A DNA stretch of 64,000 nucleotides from Saccharomycopsis crataegensis. Its lineage: Eukaryota; Ascomycota; Saccharomycetes; Ascoideales; Saccharomycopsidaceae. The notes under the pieces were generated by a model. The model was not told where the DNA came from. It saw nothing but the letters and a program-made list of their open reading frames with translations, and made no database searches. The position numbers and the translations under genes were made by a program. Positions 41,401-52,146 of the stretch are shown piece after piece. The stretch spans positions 1 to 64,000 of the forward strand of contig NW_027043832.1 of NCBI RefSeq assembly GCF_037102585.1, written 5' to 3'. Numbering within the stretch: position 1 is the stretch's first letter; each line of letters begins with the position of its first letter.

Positions 41401-42910
41401 TCCCAAGCTTCTCCGCAAAAATATCCGCATAATCAAACAACAATTTCTCTAATCTAGGATCGTCTATCTCAACAGGATCCAGGCTAAGAGCAGCCATAGC
41501 ACTAATACTTTCAATGGATTTCTCATCCAAATCGTCCACCCCCACATCTCCCACAGTAAGATTAGCAAAATCAATAAGATGGGCATATTCTCTAATGAAT
41601 GGAAGCCCCACAATAACAGTAGGTGAAACAATCGGGTGCACATAACAACGGATCTTCACAACAGTATGGTTAAATGTAACAGGGATAATCACATACCTGT
41701 CTACCGCATCATACTGATTAGTTGCAGTCTTGATTGTTCTTGGGCTAATCCTAGTAAGATCGGCACTATCATAACCGAGCTTAGGCAAAATCGACGGATT
41801 CACAAAACTGTAACTCGCCCCAGAGTCAATAAGAGCTTTGGTAACAAACCCAGCAGGTCCCATAGTAACAGGAACCTTGAAAGCAACAACGTCCTCATAT
41901 GGAACTGCATGGTCCTCCTCTTGGACGCAATCCATAAGGTGAGCCAAACGAGCACCAGACCCACCACCACCACGGCGAGGGCAGTCCATGCTCTGATGTC
42001 CGTGTCCTTTACACTGGAAACAATTTCCAAGAATAAGCAACAGCCTCACCTCCTCCTGGGTGAGATTAAATTTCTTGCAGAGGGCGGCAATCTTACCACT
42101 AGACTTGCGAGGATATGAGTTTCCCCGAGAACTTGGTACTGATTGCAAAGCATCCAATTCCATTGGCATCGGACCACCTCTATCCATAGGCGAAAACGTA
42201 GACGGCATAGGGATAGTCAGAGTATGGATGGTTCTTTCAGTAAGATCATTAATACTAAGTGCATGAGAAATCACATCATCTAATTTCTCATAAATGCGTC
42301 CTGCATCTGCAATGTGCTTCTGCAAACGCGGGTCCAAGGAATCGATAAAACGATTAATTTTTGAACGTTCTGACCAATCTGGAATGTACACAACATTCGC
42401 TTGAAACTCAGCAACGTGGGACAGAAGCGCTTTTCCTTTTTGCGCAATTGTCCACAATGTTCTTTCCAAAATGTCAACCATATCAACTCTAGAAAAGTGC
42501 GCAAGCACTTGAGCCTTAAAGGCTCTATAAGAGATATCTGACGGCAAGGAGTCAGAAAAAGAAGAAAAACTTCTAAAAGTATCTTGAGCCACGTTTCTCA
42601 CAATAAAACTCATCTTATACTTGTCATTCCAATTAAGTGGCATCTGGTGTTCTGCATACTGGAAGAAGTCATGCAATGCCATGGGAGTGCGGGCAAGCAT
42701 CCCTGTACTAAACGGCTTTCCGTTAAACTTGACCTCCATAGGGTCTAACACGCGACCGGCCTTCTCTTTACCGTGAAGCATTTCAACGAGCTCCATGAGC
42801 AACAGACGATTAGAATCGTCCAACGGTCCACCCGGCATACTCATCTCGTTTTCTTCGCCTGAATAATTATCTTCTTCGTCTGAGCTAGGGCTTAAACCAA
42901 ATACAGTCAT
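38441..42910 (-). CDS. Gypsy G1 gag-pol polyprotein
   Basis: A single open frame of 1489 residues. Order: Gag capsid-like region (about 1-270), CX2C-X4-H-X4-C knuckle (about 295), LIDSGAS protease (about 358), reverse transcriptase with YVDD (about 674), RNase H with ESDASG (about 823), integrase with HHCC zinc domain (about 1058) and D,D,E core, and a C-terminal GPF module (about 1350). Reverse transcriptase before integrase is the Ty3/gypsy order. Gag and Pol are fused without the frameshift used by Ty3, as in Tf1. Confidence 0.93.
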   Translation of the reverse strand: MTVFGLSPSSDEEDNYSGEENEMSMPGGPLDDSNRLLLMELVEMLHGKEKAGRVLDPMEVKFNGKPFSTGMLARTPMALHDFFQYAEHQMPLNWNDKYKMSFIVRNVAQDTFRSFSSFSDSLPSDISYRAFKAQVLAHFSRVDMVDILERTLWTIAQKGKALLSHVAEFQANVVYIPDWSERSKINRFIDSLDPRLQKHIADAGRIYEKLDDVISHALSINDLTERTIHTLTIPMPSTFSPMDRGGPMPMELDALQSVPSSRGNSYPRKSSGKIAALCKKFNLTQEEVRLLLILGNCFQCKGHGHQSMDCPRRGGGGSGARLAHLMDCVQEEDHAVPYEDVVAFKVPVTMGPAGFVTKALIDSGASYSFVNPSILPKLGYDSADLTRISPRTIKTATNQYDAVDRYVIIPVTFNHTVVKIRCYVHPIVSPTVIVGLPFIREYAHLIDFANLTVGDVGVDDLDEKSIESISAMAALSLDPVEIDDPRLEKLLFDYADIFAEKLGINQVVESRGADNIRLEPMSEEVPTTPYIPKVKIALLHEVRNHIRRMVDSKLIQPSNSPYSSPFLVVKKKTGEIRLVIDFRQINLLLKRFNQNLPSYDELIQIFLANKVFSTVDLTEGFHQLTLDENSSRFTAFEFEGLKYEYLRLPFGLTSAPSHLQSYLAKKISHLSTARNYVDDVLLASPNREEHLGLLKQFFDVCRENKLFLKRLKCSFMSSKVRFLGWEIGPDGVEIPDDTREVIRKLKTPVNAKELQKTLGFTNYFRHFVASYSDLVVELYQFVSKNLEWDMETVSKRFASLKQALLETKVLSVPLSTDPATVFVIESDASGIAIGGVLKQLIPGSDELQIVGYYLRSLSIHEKNYPIRDKELLAVVYLLDKTAHLIFGHRIVVKTDHQSLSVLLKGNKEAENDRVKRWITKLAEFDIVLEYVKGTTNELADYLSRYVGALESVIPAVNLTEAEIKASIESDEYFAEISNSLRLIEDKDNKASDNASDVAETRIDEEDVNGDRLDVSQGILKNFKLIDGKLFGRTNQSPWRRVVGALRARRLIEYEHGRMHAGITQLYLGLSSKFYMRNLMKIVTAVVGGCDTCLRTKIRQHHSHPIMAVDPPGFTFQRILIDMITGLPECGGCDAILTVVDDFSKFSIFIGCNKQIDTMGVAKVLFHNVFVYYGIPCFIRSDRDIRWANSIAKDISKIMGFKYHLTAANNPRGNGVAEAANKKVVQLLRTFVSENKGDWLSYLAVAQTAINSSIHSATGISPFQAVFGRQPLLQLSEPQVVDIAHHLISEWGKRLRAIHWAVSEQLSLYQHRMNISANAGASFDDYTVGQYVLVHREAYTNSTRYKKVTDVYFGPFKVVKVINKNSFEIDLPILNLKSRVINARFLRPYSVPEAAFIDLPRTVNEFKARASEVNGILGYDPDTRSFDVTFRMARPGHCFTVPVDVFVDSVPLGLQKNLYETIKDFYGSSSIPISRKPLLGRSFQSLNRRS

Positions 42911-43002
42911 ACACTAGGATAACCAAGCTATGCTATTAAACGACAACAGAAGTTTATAATCAGTGGAGTCTGTAAAACTAAAAACCTAGTGGTGCTACCA
43001 AT

Positions 43003-43207
43003 TGTTATATTACGATGCGACTAGACTAGATGTAGTTAGTCACGGGTTAGGATTGATTTAGTAATTACTCTCTGAAGAACCAGAGATCATATATATTGAA
43101 AACTTTTCATAATCGACGACTATAATTATATACTAATGGTTATGAGCTTATGGTTATGAGCACGTGTATCATTGCCTATAACCAATAGCTCAAACCATAC
43201 TACAACA
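43003..43207 (-). repeat. Gypsy G1 5' LTR
   Basis: A 205-bp LTR-D. In element sense it holds a CACGTG E-box, direct repeats of CTCATAACCATAAG and a TATATAAT box. Confidence 0.93.
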
Positions 43208-43214
43208 GTATTAT

Positions 43215-44091
43215 TGTTATATTATGGGATCATGGTTAGGTTGAGTCCTGGTTACCATCGGTATGGTACCATACGGAACCCATGATCGGCATTACCTCAT
43301 CGAGGTATCACCTTATGTCCCACCGCTTATCTCTTATCCTTGTCGTATCGCCTTATGTTTAGCCTTTTATTCCCAGAACGGGTCCAACACCCCATTATTA
43401 GTTTCAATCATTTTATTTATTTAAGGATTCAACATTCCTTTAGTTTTGACCTTGATTTAGTTTAGGAAAGACAAGTCTCTTTGGATATAAAATACTGCCT
43501 GTAATCTCCACTTGATTCCAGAATCTAGTGTGCCCTTGCACACTGATTGTAACATTTGGTAGCACCACTAGGTTTAAGGACACCTCATTCTTGGTGCCCC
43601 GCGAAGCCTAGTTGGTTAACTCGGGATCTTAAGTGGAGTATGGCAGAAGAGCTTCCGGTGAATTATTGAAGTCGACGTGTGCTATCACAAGTTGACATGG
43701 AGTTATTGCTACGTTTCACCGTGGGGTTAGTTGCTTACTCAACCGAATAATGGAAGTTTTACGAGCTATCAATGTTGCACAAACATGCTAAACGGGACAA
43801 AGCAATACTCTTCTGAGAATAGTCGTTCTGTGAATGGTCAGAAATAATAAGGTTTATTTATGAAACGACCTGAAGAGCGAACTAGGAGAACCCTTGAGTG
43901 GTCCACCATGTTCGGAATGTCCAAGGTGTCGTGAAAGTGATGTGCTGGAATCCGTCATAAGGTTCAGGAGCTGACAATACCAAACCAGAGATAGGCGCAC
44001 GGTTACAGTGGCATTGGTGTATAATGCTGTTCCTGGAGAAGACGTGGGTACGGTTTCGAAGAGATCAAGCTTAAGCTTGGCTGCATTATGC
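43215..44091 (+). mobile_element. C3, 5' part of a C element
   Basis: A complete LTR-C (43215-43554), the primer site TGGTAGCACCACTAGG and about 520 bp of interior, cut at a solo copia-A LTR. Before G1 inserted, this LTR began about 12 nt upstream of tRNA-Val(AAC). It forms inverted arms with C4. Confidence 0.88.
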
Positions 44092-44364
44092 TGTTGTAGT
44101 TTTGTAACTCTAGTTACAAAAGACATTGATAACAATAATATTCAATAATATTTATTCCCTTGTTATACTTGTTTTACTTGTTAACTATCTAAATTATATA
44201 AAGGACAAACTCAGACTATGGGGGGCATGGCCCATATTTATATTAATCTCAATGGGTTCTAGAAGGTTCCATAAGTTCTAGAAGGTTCCATAAGCTCTAG
44301 AATGTTCCATGGAAGGTTCCACGAACAATGACTAACCACATAACTTTGGATTGCCAACTCAACA
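44092..44364 (-). mobile_element. Solo LTR of copia-A at an inversion junction
   Basis: A 273-bp LTR with about three heat-shock-element units. The flanks (TATGC / ATATC) are not duplicated. They belong to C elements in opposite orientations, so the LTR marks a recombination breakpoint. Confidence 0.88.
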
Positions 44365-47300
44365 ATATCAGCTTCTTGTCACTTTATACGCGATCCTCGC
44401 TTAACTCCGGAGCTATTCCAATTACCCCTTTGGAATTATTAGCATTCCGATTCGATACCAGCTATCCTTTTTTTCACCGTAACATGGTAATCAAATAGGA
44501 CTCTTCATTCTTCGGTTTGGAGATTCCAAGCAACCCGAGTAATGACTCTCCATGGTCGAGCTCTATTTCGATTATCGAAATACCCATGACCCAAGGGAGG
44601 TTGCCAACCAAGCCGCAAACGATAATTTACATAGCTTTCTCCTAATCTGTCCTCTCGAATAGTTGACAGTGATACATCCTTCTGTGGTTGGCATTGTTCG
44701 CGCAACTTGTGGGCTTACCCGTATCAACCACAGCTTAACTCTTCCCTGTATACTCTGCGTTGAAAGTCCCAATGCTCAAATGTGTCAAGGTAATGTTGTA
44801 CTGTAGCCTTTCGAAGTAACGAAACCGTTGTTTTATTACTATCATTGTCACACCACAGAACCAATGACCTCCGTTACCGCACAAATAACAAGAACACTAG
44901 AGACCAACTTATCAGACGAGTATCCCCACAGGCAAGGCTTTAATCACTCGTTTAATTTCCACGGATGCATCTATCTCAATCAATTGTTCGTAACAACATT
45001 TAGCAAGACTATCGATATGAGGGAAACTTCCTTTGCAACATGAGCAACACAATTTTATTAAACTTTTCTAGCTTCGGCACCGGTTGCCTTGGTCATCGTA
45101 AAAGTTTCCTTTCTCCAATCTTCCATACATCTGTAAGGATCATTCCTTCGATCCAACAATCAATAAGCGACTTTCCACGTCATCGCTTCGTATCACCTTT
45201 TAGTGACTACTATAATTTCAATTCAACAATCTCTAAGCGATGTTATTACCTCATCGCTCCATAGTTACCAGCTTTCCGTAACCGATACAACTTTGGGACT
45301 TCTATCTCCCAATTCCGTTGTCACCCATGTATTAATTCCGTTCTAGTACTAGAATACCGGAATTAACAAATAATGACTATACCACCAAAAAAAACCAATC
45401 TTCGGCGTAAGGATTCTAAGATCGTAACCTTTTCTAACTATTTGGTTCTTGACCTAGGCTCCTCAATAATCACCAATATTTTATAGGGGAGGAATAAAAT
45501 CCTTCCCAAACATAACTAGTCGGCTCTTGATCCTGACTCAGAAATGTGGCTTAACAATAAGCAAAACAAAAATAAACAATATAAACAAAACAACACGTCG
45601 TCGTCTTGTGGAAGTGGTTAGTGGCTATTTGTTCCGATCTCAACCACTCCATAAGCAGGGTCATCTTGACACCTATAACGTGATCCTAATCGATCATAAA
45701 ACCAAACACTCGTTTTCGTCAACGGTGTGAAATATGCAGGGCCGCCGTGGCACCTGAGGTAACAAAATCCAGTCACGAAGTAGGCAGATAATGGTTCTCT
45801 TTTTGCCCGTTAAAATACACAAGGCCACCAAAGCTCCTCATGTGACAAGTCAAAACAAAAGTTACAACGTTCTCATATAACGATGTAATGTAGCAGGGCA
45901 TCCACAGCACCTGGGGTGACAACCGTCACAAAACAAAGATAGTTACGTCGTTCTCTTATGACGACGTAAAACAGACAGGGCTTCCAAAGCGCCTGGGGTG
46001 ACAGCAGTCACAAACAAAAATAATTTCATCGTTCTCTTATGACGACGTAAAACAGACAGGGCTTCCAAAGCGCCTGGGGTGACAGCAGTCACAAACAAAA
46101 ATAATTTCATCGTTCACTTATAACGATGTAAAGCAGACAGGGAATTCGCGTCACCTGGCGTGGTGTTAAATCTCAACACAATCAAGACAAACACAATCAA
46201 GACAAACACAATCAAGACAAACACAATCAAGACAAACACAATCAAGACAAACACATATGACGTCTTTTCTGACGAAGTAACCAAGACAGAGTCCTGCAGG
46301 TATATGAGGTAACTGTAATCATTTCGCATTATCGCATCCGACCTAGCGAAGTAAGATAGTCATGGTCGGAAAGATACTTCATATAACACAACGGTTGGTA
46401 CATCCATTATGCCGTGGTGAGAAAAGGGTGAGTGACAAATTGTTCAACTCAGTTGCACTGAGATGACACGTAGCTTCGCTTCCATGACTTTCGCTAGCAT
46501 AATGCAGCCAAGCTTAAGCTTGATCTCTTCGAAACCGTACCCCCGTCTTCTCCAGGAACAGCATTATACACCAATGCCACTGCAACCGTGCGCCTGTCTC
46601 TGGTTTGGTATTGTCAGCTCCTGAACCTTATGACGGATTCCAGCGCATCACTTTCACGACACCTTGGACATTCCGAACATGATGGCCCACTCAAGGGTTC
46701 TCCTAGTTCGCTCTTCAGGTCGTTTCATAAATAAACCTTATTATTTCTGACCATTCACAGAACGACTATTCTCGGAAGAGTATTGCTTTGTCCCGTTTAG
46801 CATGTTTGTGCAACATTGATAGGTCGTAAAACTTCCATTATTCGGTCGAGTAAGCAACTAACCCCACGGTGAACGTAGCAATCACTCCATGTCAACTTGT
46901 GATAGCACACGTCGACTTCAATAATTCACCGGAAGCTCTTCTGCCATACTCCACTTAAGATCCCGAGTTAACCAACTAGGCTTCGCGGGGCACCAAGAAT
47001 GAGGTGTCCTTAAACCTAGTGGTGCTACCAAATGTTACAATCAGTGTGCAAGGGCACACTAGATTCTGGAATCAAGTGGAGATTACAGGCAGTATTTTAT
47101 ATCCAAAGAGACTTGTCTTTCCTAAACTAAATCAAGGTCAAAACTAAAGGAATGTTGAATCCTTAAATAAATAAAATGATTGAAACTAATAATGGGGTGT
47201 TGGACCCGTTCTGGGAATAAAAGGCTAAACATAAGGCGATACGACAAGGATAAGAGATAAGCGGTGGGACATAAGGTGATACCTCGATGAGGTAATGCCG

Positions 47301-47372
47301 ATCATGGGTTCCGTATGGTACCATACCGATGGTAACCAGGACTCAACCTAACCATGATCCCATAATATAACA
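44365..47372 (-). mobile_element. C4, 5' part of a C element (minus)
   Basis: A 340-bp LTR at the right (47033-47372), the primer site, and 2.6 kb of interior with the hairpin repeats (one unit more than C2) and about five 15-bp CAATCAAGACAAACA units. There is no polyprotein. The LTR edge is 13 nt upstream of tRNA-Pro. Confidence 0.88.
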
Positions 47373-47385
47373 AAATTCGCATAGT

Positions 47386-47500
47386 GGCCGCGTGGTCTAG
47401 TGGTATGATTCTCGCTTTGGGTGGCGAACATGAGACAACTCATGTTTTCAAATGTACACAGGCATGCGAGAGGTCCAGGGTTCAATTCCCTGCTCGGCCC
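47386..47500 (+). tRNA. tRNA-Pro(TGG) with a 43-nt intron
   Basis: The mature part is 72 nt with acceptor GGCCGCG/CTCGGCC, anticodon stem CTCGC/GCGAG with loop TTTGGGT (TGG), and T arm CAGGG/CCCTG with loop TTCAATT. A 43-nt insert at position 37/38 is the expected place for a nuclear tRNA intron. Yeast tRNA-Pro(TGG) genes also carry introns. A T9 terminator starts at 47501. Confidence 0.94.
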
Positions 47501-47509
47501 TTTTTTTTT
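47501..47509 (+). terminator. Pol III T-run terminator of tRNA-Pro
   Basis: A run of nine or more T residues directly after the tRNA 3' end. Confidence 0.85.
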
Positions 47510-47539
47510 AAATTTACGTAAATTCCTGCTCCTGGTGTA

Positions 47540-49832
47540 CAGTGTTTTCATTTTTTATTCGTACCACCCACCGGAAATATTCATACCAGTGGCAAAAAAT
47601 AATTCATACCGACCCCCGGTATTTTTCGTACCACCGCAGCGGGATTTATTCAGACCATCTAAGAAAAATAGTTCATACTATTGCACTTCAATTATTCATA
47701 CCAACAGAATACAAAATTCATACTAAATGCATAAAATTCTTATGCTTTCATTAATATTTTATCTTTGATATTATTAAACATGTTATAGGGGACCCGCACA
47801 CCCAATAAAGCCCCTTTGCAATACTCATTTACCATTTCAAAGGCTCATAACCAAATTTTGGAGTGGTTTCGTCCTTCCTTAAAATTTTAAATTTTCATCA
47901 ATTTGTTTTTGAGCTTTGTTGTGTCTTTATGTAATTTTTTTTATAGTTTTTACTTTTTTTTTTTTTGGTTTGTTTTCTGTATTTTGTTTTCTAATTTTTT
48001 TTCTTCATCTTCGGTAATTGTTTTCAAAAGAGCTGCTGTTGTAAACAGAGATCAATATGTCTAGAAGCATGTCTGCAGAATCCCTTGTAACTATCAAGGG
48101 AAATATTTTCTGTGGCTTCTTTCACCCTTGGAGTTAATTGCTCCTTCTTGCTCAAGTTTGATCTTTTGACTTTACTCTTACATACTGACCAGAATTCTTC
48201 TATAGCATTCAACCCTGGAGAATAAGGAGGTAAAAACACAAGTTCCAACCCACTCAGTGCCACTAGTAACTGAAGATCACGTCGTTTATGAATGGCAGCA
48301 TTATCAAGGATCAAATATTTCATACCTTTGAGCTCCTCGTTATTTTCTATTTGCTGGATCACTGACTTTACAAAACTGTAGAAGTGATTAGCTGTAGTAC
48401 CTTTACTCACTTTGTCAATGGTCGTTTCTGAATCAAGTTTTCTCTTCTTATTGGATGTAGCCACTGGAGTTCTGACCTTTAATTCAATACAACCTTTGAC
48501 AGAAATTGCCCCAATGAACGAAATATTAAGCCCTCTGGTTACGGGAACAGTAAGAACTGCTTTTTCACCCACAGCAGACCATCCATACTCACGCCGCATA
48601 CTGATATTGAAACCTGCTTCGTTGATGAAAATACAGTTTTGACCAAAGTCGAGCTTGTCTTTATACTCCTCTGCCCACTCGAGTCTTTGTTTCTTCAATT
48701 CCTCCAGACTTCTTCTCAAAGCTCATTTAGAAATACGTTTGAGACTAAGCTTACAGACCTTGGCGACGAAGTTATAGATTGTTGTAGCCCTGGCTCTTAC
48801 ATTGGTGAAGGCTTTCTTGAGTCTCTCCAACATAAAATCGAGAGTCACTGTAGCATCTTCCTTTATCAATTTTTGAAGGAATTCCTTATGCTCACCAGTA
48901 AGAAGGGGCCTACGACCTCTTTTCTTTGTTGGCTCCGAGATACCATTTAATTCATTAACAAGTATTTTGTCCCAATTTCTTTTCCATGTGTAAGCAGTGT
49001 GCAAAGGTATATCTTCTAATTTTGCAGCCTTGTAAGCTGACACGCCTTCTTCCATGACCAAGTGCCAAAATCTTTGTTTGACAGCTTGATTATAATACCG
49101 GTACGAACCTCTATATCTTCGTTCTTTCATTTCAATTTCCATCTCGGCATTTTCTTCTTCTTCGAAAATAGGATCAATTTCCATGATATCCATGATACCT
49201 GGTTTTTCAAAATGCTTATAGTCACTGTAACTAAAGCAAGCTTCAACTGGTGCTATTTCAGACTCTAAAGTCATTTCACTGGGTTCAGCATAGAATCTAT
49301 TACCTAGGCCATCAACATACCCATCAGTTAGTAGCTTGGCTTTCAAGTCCATACTTAGTTTTGATGGTAAAATCTTATGCTTTTTTTTGTAAGTAATCTG
49401 GTGATCACATAAAGACCGAATTGAATGTCAAAAGTGGGAATTCATCATCTTAAATGGAGAACAGCTCCTACCATACATTCGTTCCCATTTCTTGAAAACC
49501 GTAATCACGTGCTACTATTAATATTATTATAGATATCCGGTTTTATAGAAAGTAGCACAGAATTATGGAAAAAATGAGTATAATTTGATTAAACTGAGTA
49601 GCTTAAAAGGCTTATAGAGCCAGTCACATAAAAAAAAGAAAGGAATTAATATGAATTTTATATTCTGTTGGTATGAATAATTGAAGTGCAATAGCATGAA
49701 CTATTTTTCTTAGATGGTCTGAATAAATCCCGCTGCGGTGGTACGAAAAATACCGGGGGTCGGTATGAATTATTTTTTGCCACTGGTATGAACATTTCCA
49801 GTGGTTGGTACGAATAAAAAATGAAAACACTG
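47540..49832 (-). mobile_element. T2, Tc1/mariner-superfamily DNA transposon with long terminal repeats
   Basis: 2293 bp, TA duplicated on both sides, CAGTG...CACTG ends and terminal inverted repeats of about 185 bp. Each end carries about seven spaced TTC(G/A)TACC motifs, probable transposase-binding sites. One transposase gene lies between. This is the best preserved copy, although its transposase has a stop codon. Confidence 0.93.
48024..49352 (-). pseudogene. T2 transposase (DD34E), one in-frame stop
   Basis: The transposase cuts and pastes the element at TA sites. The frame runs from ATG 49352 to the stop at 48024 with a single in-frame TGA at 48723-48725, about codon 210. N-terminal part: acidic leader, helix-turn-helix, KKRGRRP basic motif. 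C-terminal part: INEAGF, LDNAAIH and PPYSPGLNAIEEFW, with 34 residues between the second Asp and the Glu. The first catalytic Asp is Asn here (INEAGF), while T1 has IDEAGF. The stop and the D-to-N change both argue that this copy is inactive. Confidence 0.88.
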
Positions 49833-49844
49833 TACTAGTCGTAC

Positions 49845-50180
49845 TTGTACACTTTTTGCTAACAATACCCTAGAGTGTTAATAGCCATAACGCCATTATT
49901 TCTAACCCATATTTTCGTACTTTCTATTTATTTTACTTATTCTACTTTTATTATCTCTCTAAAAATAGTAGAGATACATAACATTATTCAATTATTATAT
50001 TTTACTACGTTGTTAACTTTATCAAGTTGTTGTTTGTATTAATCCAGAATTCTTTTAAATCCGACATTCTTAGACTCTATCCGCCGCTACCACCGACCGG
50101 ATAGATCTTACCCTACTACAACCCATAATCGCGCGAAGTCGAAAATAACACTGGCTTGCCTAAGTTATGGTTGCTATTTG
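49845..50180. repeat. Unclassified repeat, partly shared with 668-755
   Basis: 49845-49920 matches the KIWVRNNG-coding segment near 690-755. 49921-50180 shows only AT-rich sequence and no feature I can name. Confidence 0.4.
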
Positions 50181-50211
50181 TTAAGATTCACCCTACCACT
50201 CGTGGGATCAG

Positions 50212-50580
50212 TTACCCTCTTTTATATCGGCCTAGGTCTACATTAAATCGACCGTGTAAAAATATTCCATAGTTTTCACTACTAATACATACCAGGGTTC
50301 GGAAAAAGTCCCCAAAAATTCGCCTCTTTGGAAAATACACATTAGGGAGTTTGTTTGACTTTTGTGCACTTCGAGAAAAATTCTTCAAGATAAACCCATT
50401 GCTCATAACCGTATTAGTAAGCTTGTGTAAATCATCAATCGTATTGAAATGCACGCTCGCACGGTTCCCATAATACCAGTTAATTTTGAAGAGAAATGTC
50501 TCGACGAGATTGTGATCAAAATGTCCCCGGTTAAAGACAAAAATGACGCGAAATCGCACATAACAATTTGCTCTTCCCAT
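50212..50580 (-). pseudogene. Unknown ORF remnant
   Basis: About 122 codons from ATG 50580 to a TAA at 50209-50211. It includes FNTIDDLHKLTNTVMSNGF and NVYFPKRR, the latter shared with 597-650. The pattern of a SNGF segment followed by a VYF strand weakly recalls the N-terminal zinc region of FAR1/MULE proteins, but the expected cysteines are absent. The 3' third overlaps the 115-bp repeat motif. Confidence 0.35.
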
Positions 50581-50625
50581 GCACAATACTCAAATAAACT
50601 ACTTAATAATTCAAATATTCAATAC

Positions 50626-50906
50626 TGTTGTAGTTTTGTAACTCTAGTTACAAAAGACATTGATAACAATAATATTCAATAATATTTATTCCCTTGTTAT
50701 ACTTGTTTTACTGGTTAACTATCTAAAGTATATAAAGGACAAACTCAGACTATGGGGGGCATGGCCCATATTTATATTAATCTCAATGAGTTCTAGAATG
50801 TTCCATGGAATTCTAGAAGGTTCCATAAGTTCTAGAATGTTCCATGAGTTCTAGAAGGTTCCATGAACAATGACTAACCACATAACTTTGGATTGCCAAC
50901 TCAACA
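50626..50906 (-). mobile_element. Solo LTR of copia-A
   Basis: A 281-bp LTR with the duplication AATAC on both sides (50621-50625, 50907-50911), a clean insertion followed by LTR recombination. It has four exact heat-shock-element units at 50791-50862. Confidence 0.95.
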
Positions 50907-50913
50907 AATACAC

Positions 50914-51612
50914 CATAGCACCACGGAGAGCTTGAAATCCAATTTTTTTAAATGTTGCAATTTTGTGGAGCAGGAGCAAAAAGATGAAAAGTACCGTACC
51001 GGTAGTGGAGGTGGTTATTCTAATCCCGAATTAGGAGAGCTCTACGAGAAAATTAAAGCACAAGCCTTCTCCAAAGAAGCTCTCAAAAAGGTCGAAAACT
51101 ACAAAGCAAAAAAGGGTTCTAGCGGTTTCAAGATCATTGAGATGAATGGAAAGGAAGTCGCGGGGTTCAGGGAAGTCATTGCAGACCACTTCTCTCCAAC
51201 ACCTTCTAAGAGGAAAAGAGGTCAAGGGTCTCCATATTCTGATGCCACCGAAGGGCAGAGAACTCCGCGGCCAAGGATAGGGAGTATTGATGGTCAAAAT
51301 AAGAATGACGCGATGATAGATGAAAATAATGAGGTGAGAGATGAAAATGGTAGACCTGAGGTTGCGCCTAAAGAAAAAACCACCGAGTGGATCACACCGA
51401 GGTTCTGCCAGCCTCAAATTTCCCTCCTAACTAACTTAGTTACTGGTATACAAAAGGAGCGCCATTAGGACAGAGATAATGTTATTGATTTAAATAAAAG
51501 AGTGACTGGTCTAGCCTCTACCCAAGCCGAATTAAAGAAAGACTTGGGAAGCATGGACAGTAAGTTAGATTTAATTTTAAAAGTCATTGGCAAAGATGCT
51601 CAACAACAATAA
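50914..51612 (+). pseudogene. Unknown nuclear-type protein, 5' end lost, one in-frame stop
   Basis: An open frame of 233 codons with one TAG at 51466-51468. No in-frame ATG exists near its left edge, where the copia-A solo LTR sits, so the 5' end is missing. The sequence has a Gly-rich patch, a Lys-rich middle, a KRKRG nuclear-localisation-like motif (about 51210) and a C-terminal heptad-like segment (TQAELKKDLGSMDSKLDLILK) suggesting a coiled coil. I do not recognise the family. A second gene of the neighbouring Harbinger-like relic is one possibility. Confidence 0.45.
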
Positions 51613-51734
51613 GTACTTTGCTTATATTTAAATGTATGGAAAGGCAATTTTCTTTCACATGTAAATTATTAATGCTTGCGTATCATTTAGTCTAGAATAC
51701 TCTTATATTACATAAATGATGGGAATTTGTTTAA

Positions 51735-51999
51735 CTAATCTTCAAATTCTCCGCAGCCCTCAGTATCAGAGTCTAGTCCTGCTAGATCATCGTAATCCTG
51801 AGAACACTCAACTTGTGGCTGTTCAAGATATTGCGGACACTGTTTTCAATACTTGTGCGGAGTAAGCTTTCCCAAAGATGGGTGTTTGCTGGTAAGCGCT
51901 GTCACAATATATTGCTTTTCCAGGAATGGCAAATTTGATCCATTCTTCCAACTTTACATTTTTGGCATGGGCACTATCATGAACACTTCCATTGGTTGG
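51735..51999 (-). pseudogene. PIF/Harbinger-like DDE transposase C-terminal relic
   Basis: On the minus strand 51999 to 51823 reads NGSVHDSAHAKNV, then PGKAIYCDSAYQQ. This resembles the GSVHDS...(L/Y)xDSxY signature of DDE_4 (PIF/Harbinger) transposases around the second catalytic Asp. A +1 frame change then leads to an acidic tail ending near 51735. The N-terminal part is missing because an LTR-A fragment abuts at 52001. The match is short. Confidence 0.5.
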
Positions 52000-52000
52000 G

Positions 52001-52146
52001 CCATGCCCCCCATAGTCTGAGTTTGTCCTTTATACAATTTGAATAGTTAACAAGTAAAACAAGTATAACAAGTATAACAAGGGGATAAATATTATTGAAT
52101 ATTATTGTTATCAATGTCTTTTGTAACTAGAGTTGAAATTACAACA
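52001..52146 (+). mobile_element. Copia-A LTR fragment
   Basis: The TATA-distal half of LTR-A in plus orientation. The heat-shock-element part is missing. It lies in the transposase relic. Confidence 0.8.

Larger units (their letters stand above)
37673..43207 (-). mobile_element. Gypsy G1, Ty3/gypsy element, looks whole
   Basis: Flanked by the duplication GTATT (37668-37672, 43208-43212). The 5' LTR is 43003-43207 (205 bp). The 3' LTR (37673-38430) is split by a SINE and a LINE-A tail. The primer site TGGTAGCACCACTAGG (42985-43000, minus) and the polypurine GACGGGGGGAAT (38431-38440) flank one long open gag-pol frame. The element lies 10 nt upstream of tRNA-Val(AAC). The coding region shows no break. 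I infer a young insertion. Confidence 0.95.

Noticed and set aside
44505-44705. Treating the 66-codon ORF of C elements as a confirmed gene
   Set aside because: Copies are too similar at DNA level to show selection on protein, and it matches no family I know.
48723-48725. TGA recoding in the T2 transposase
   Set aside because: Only one such codon occurs, the first catalytic Asp is also changed, and nothing else in the window suggests a reassigned TGA.
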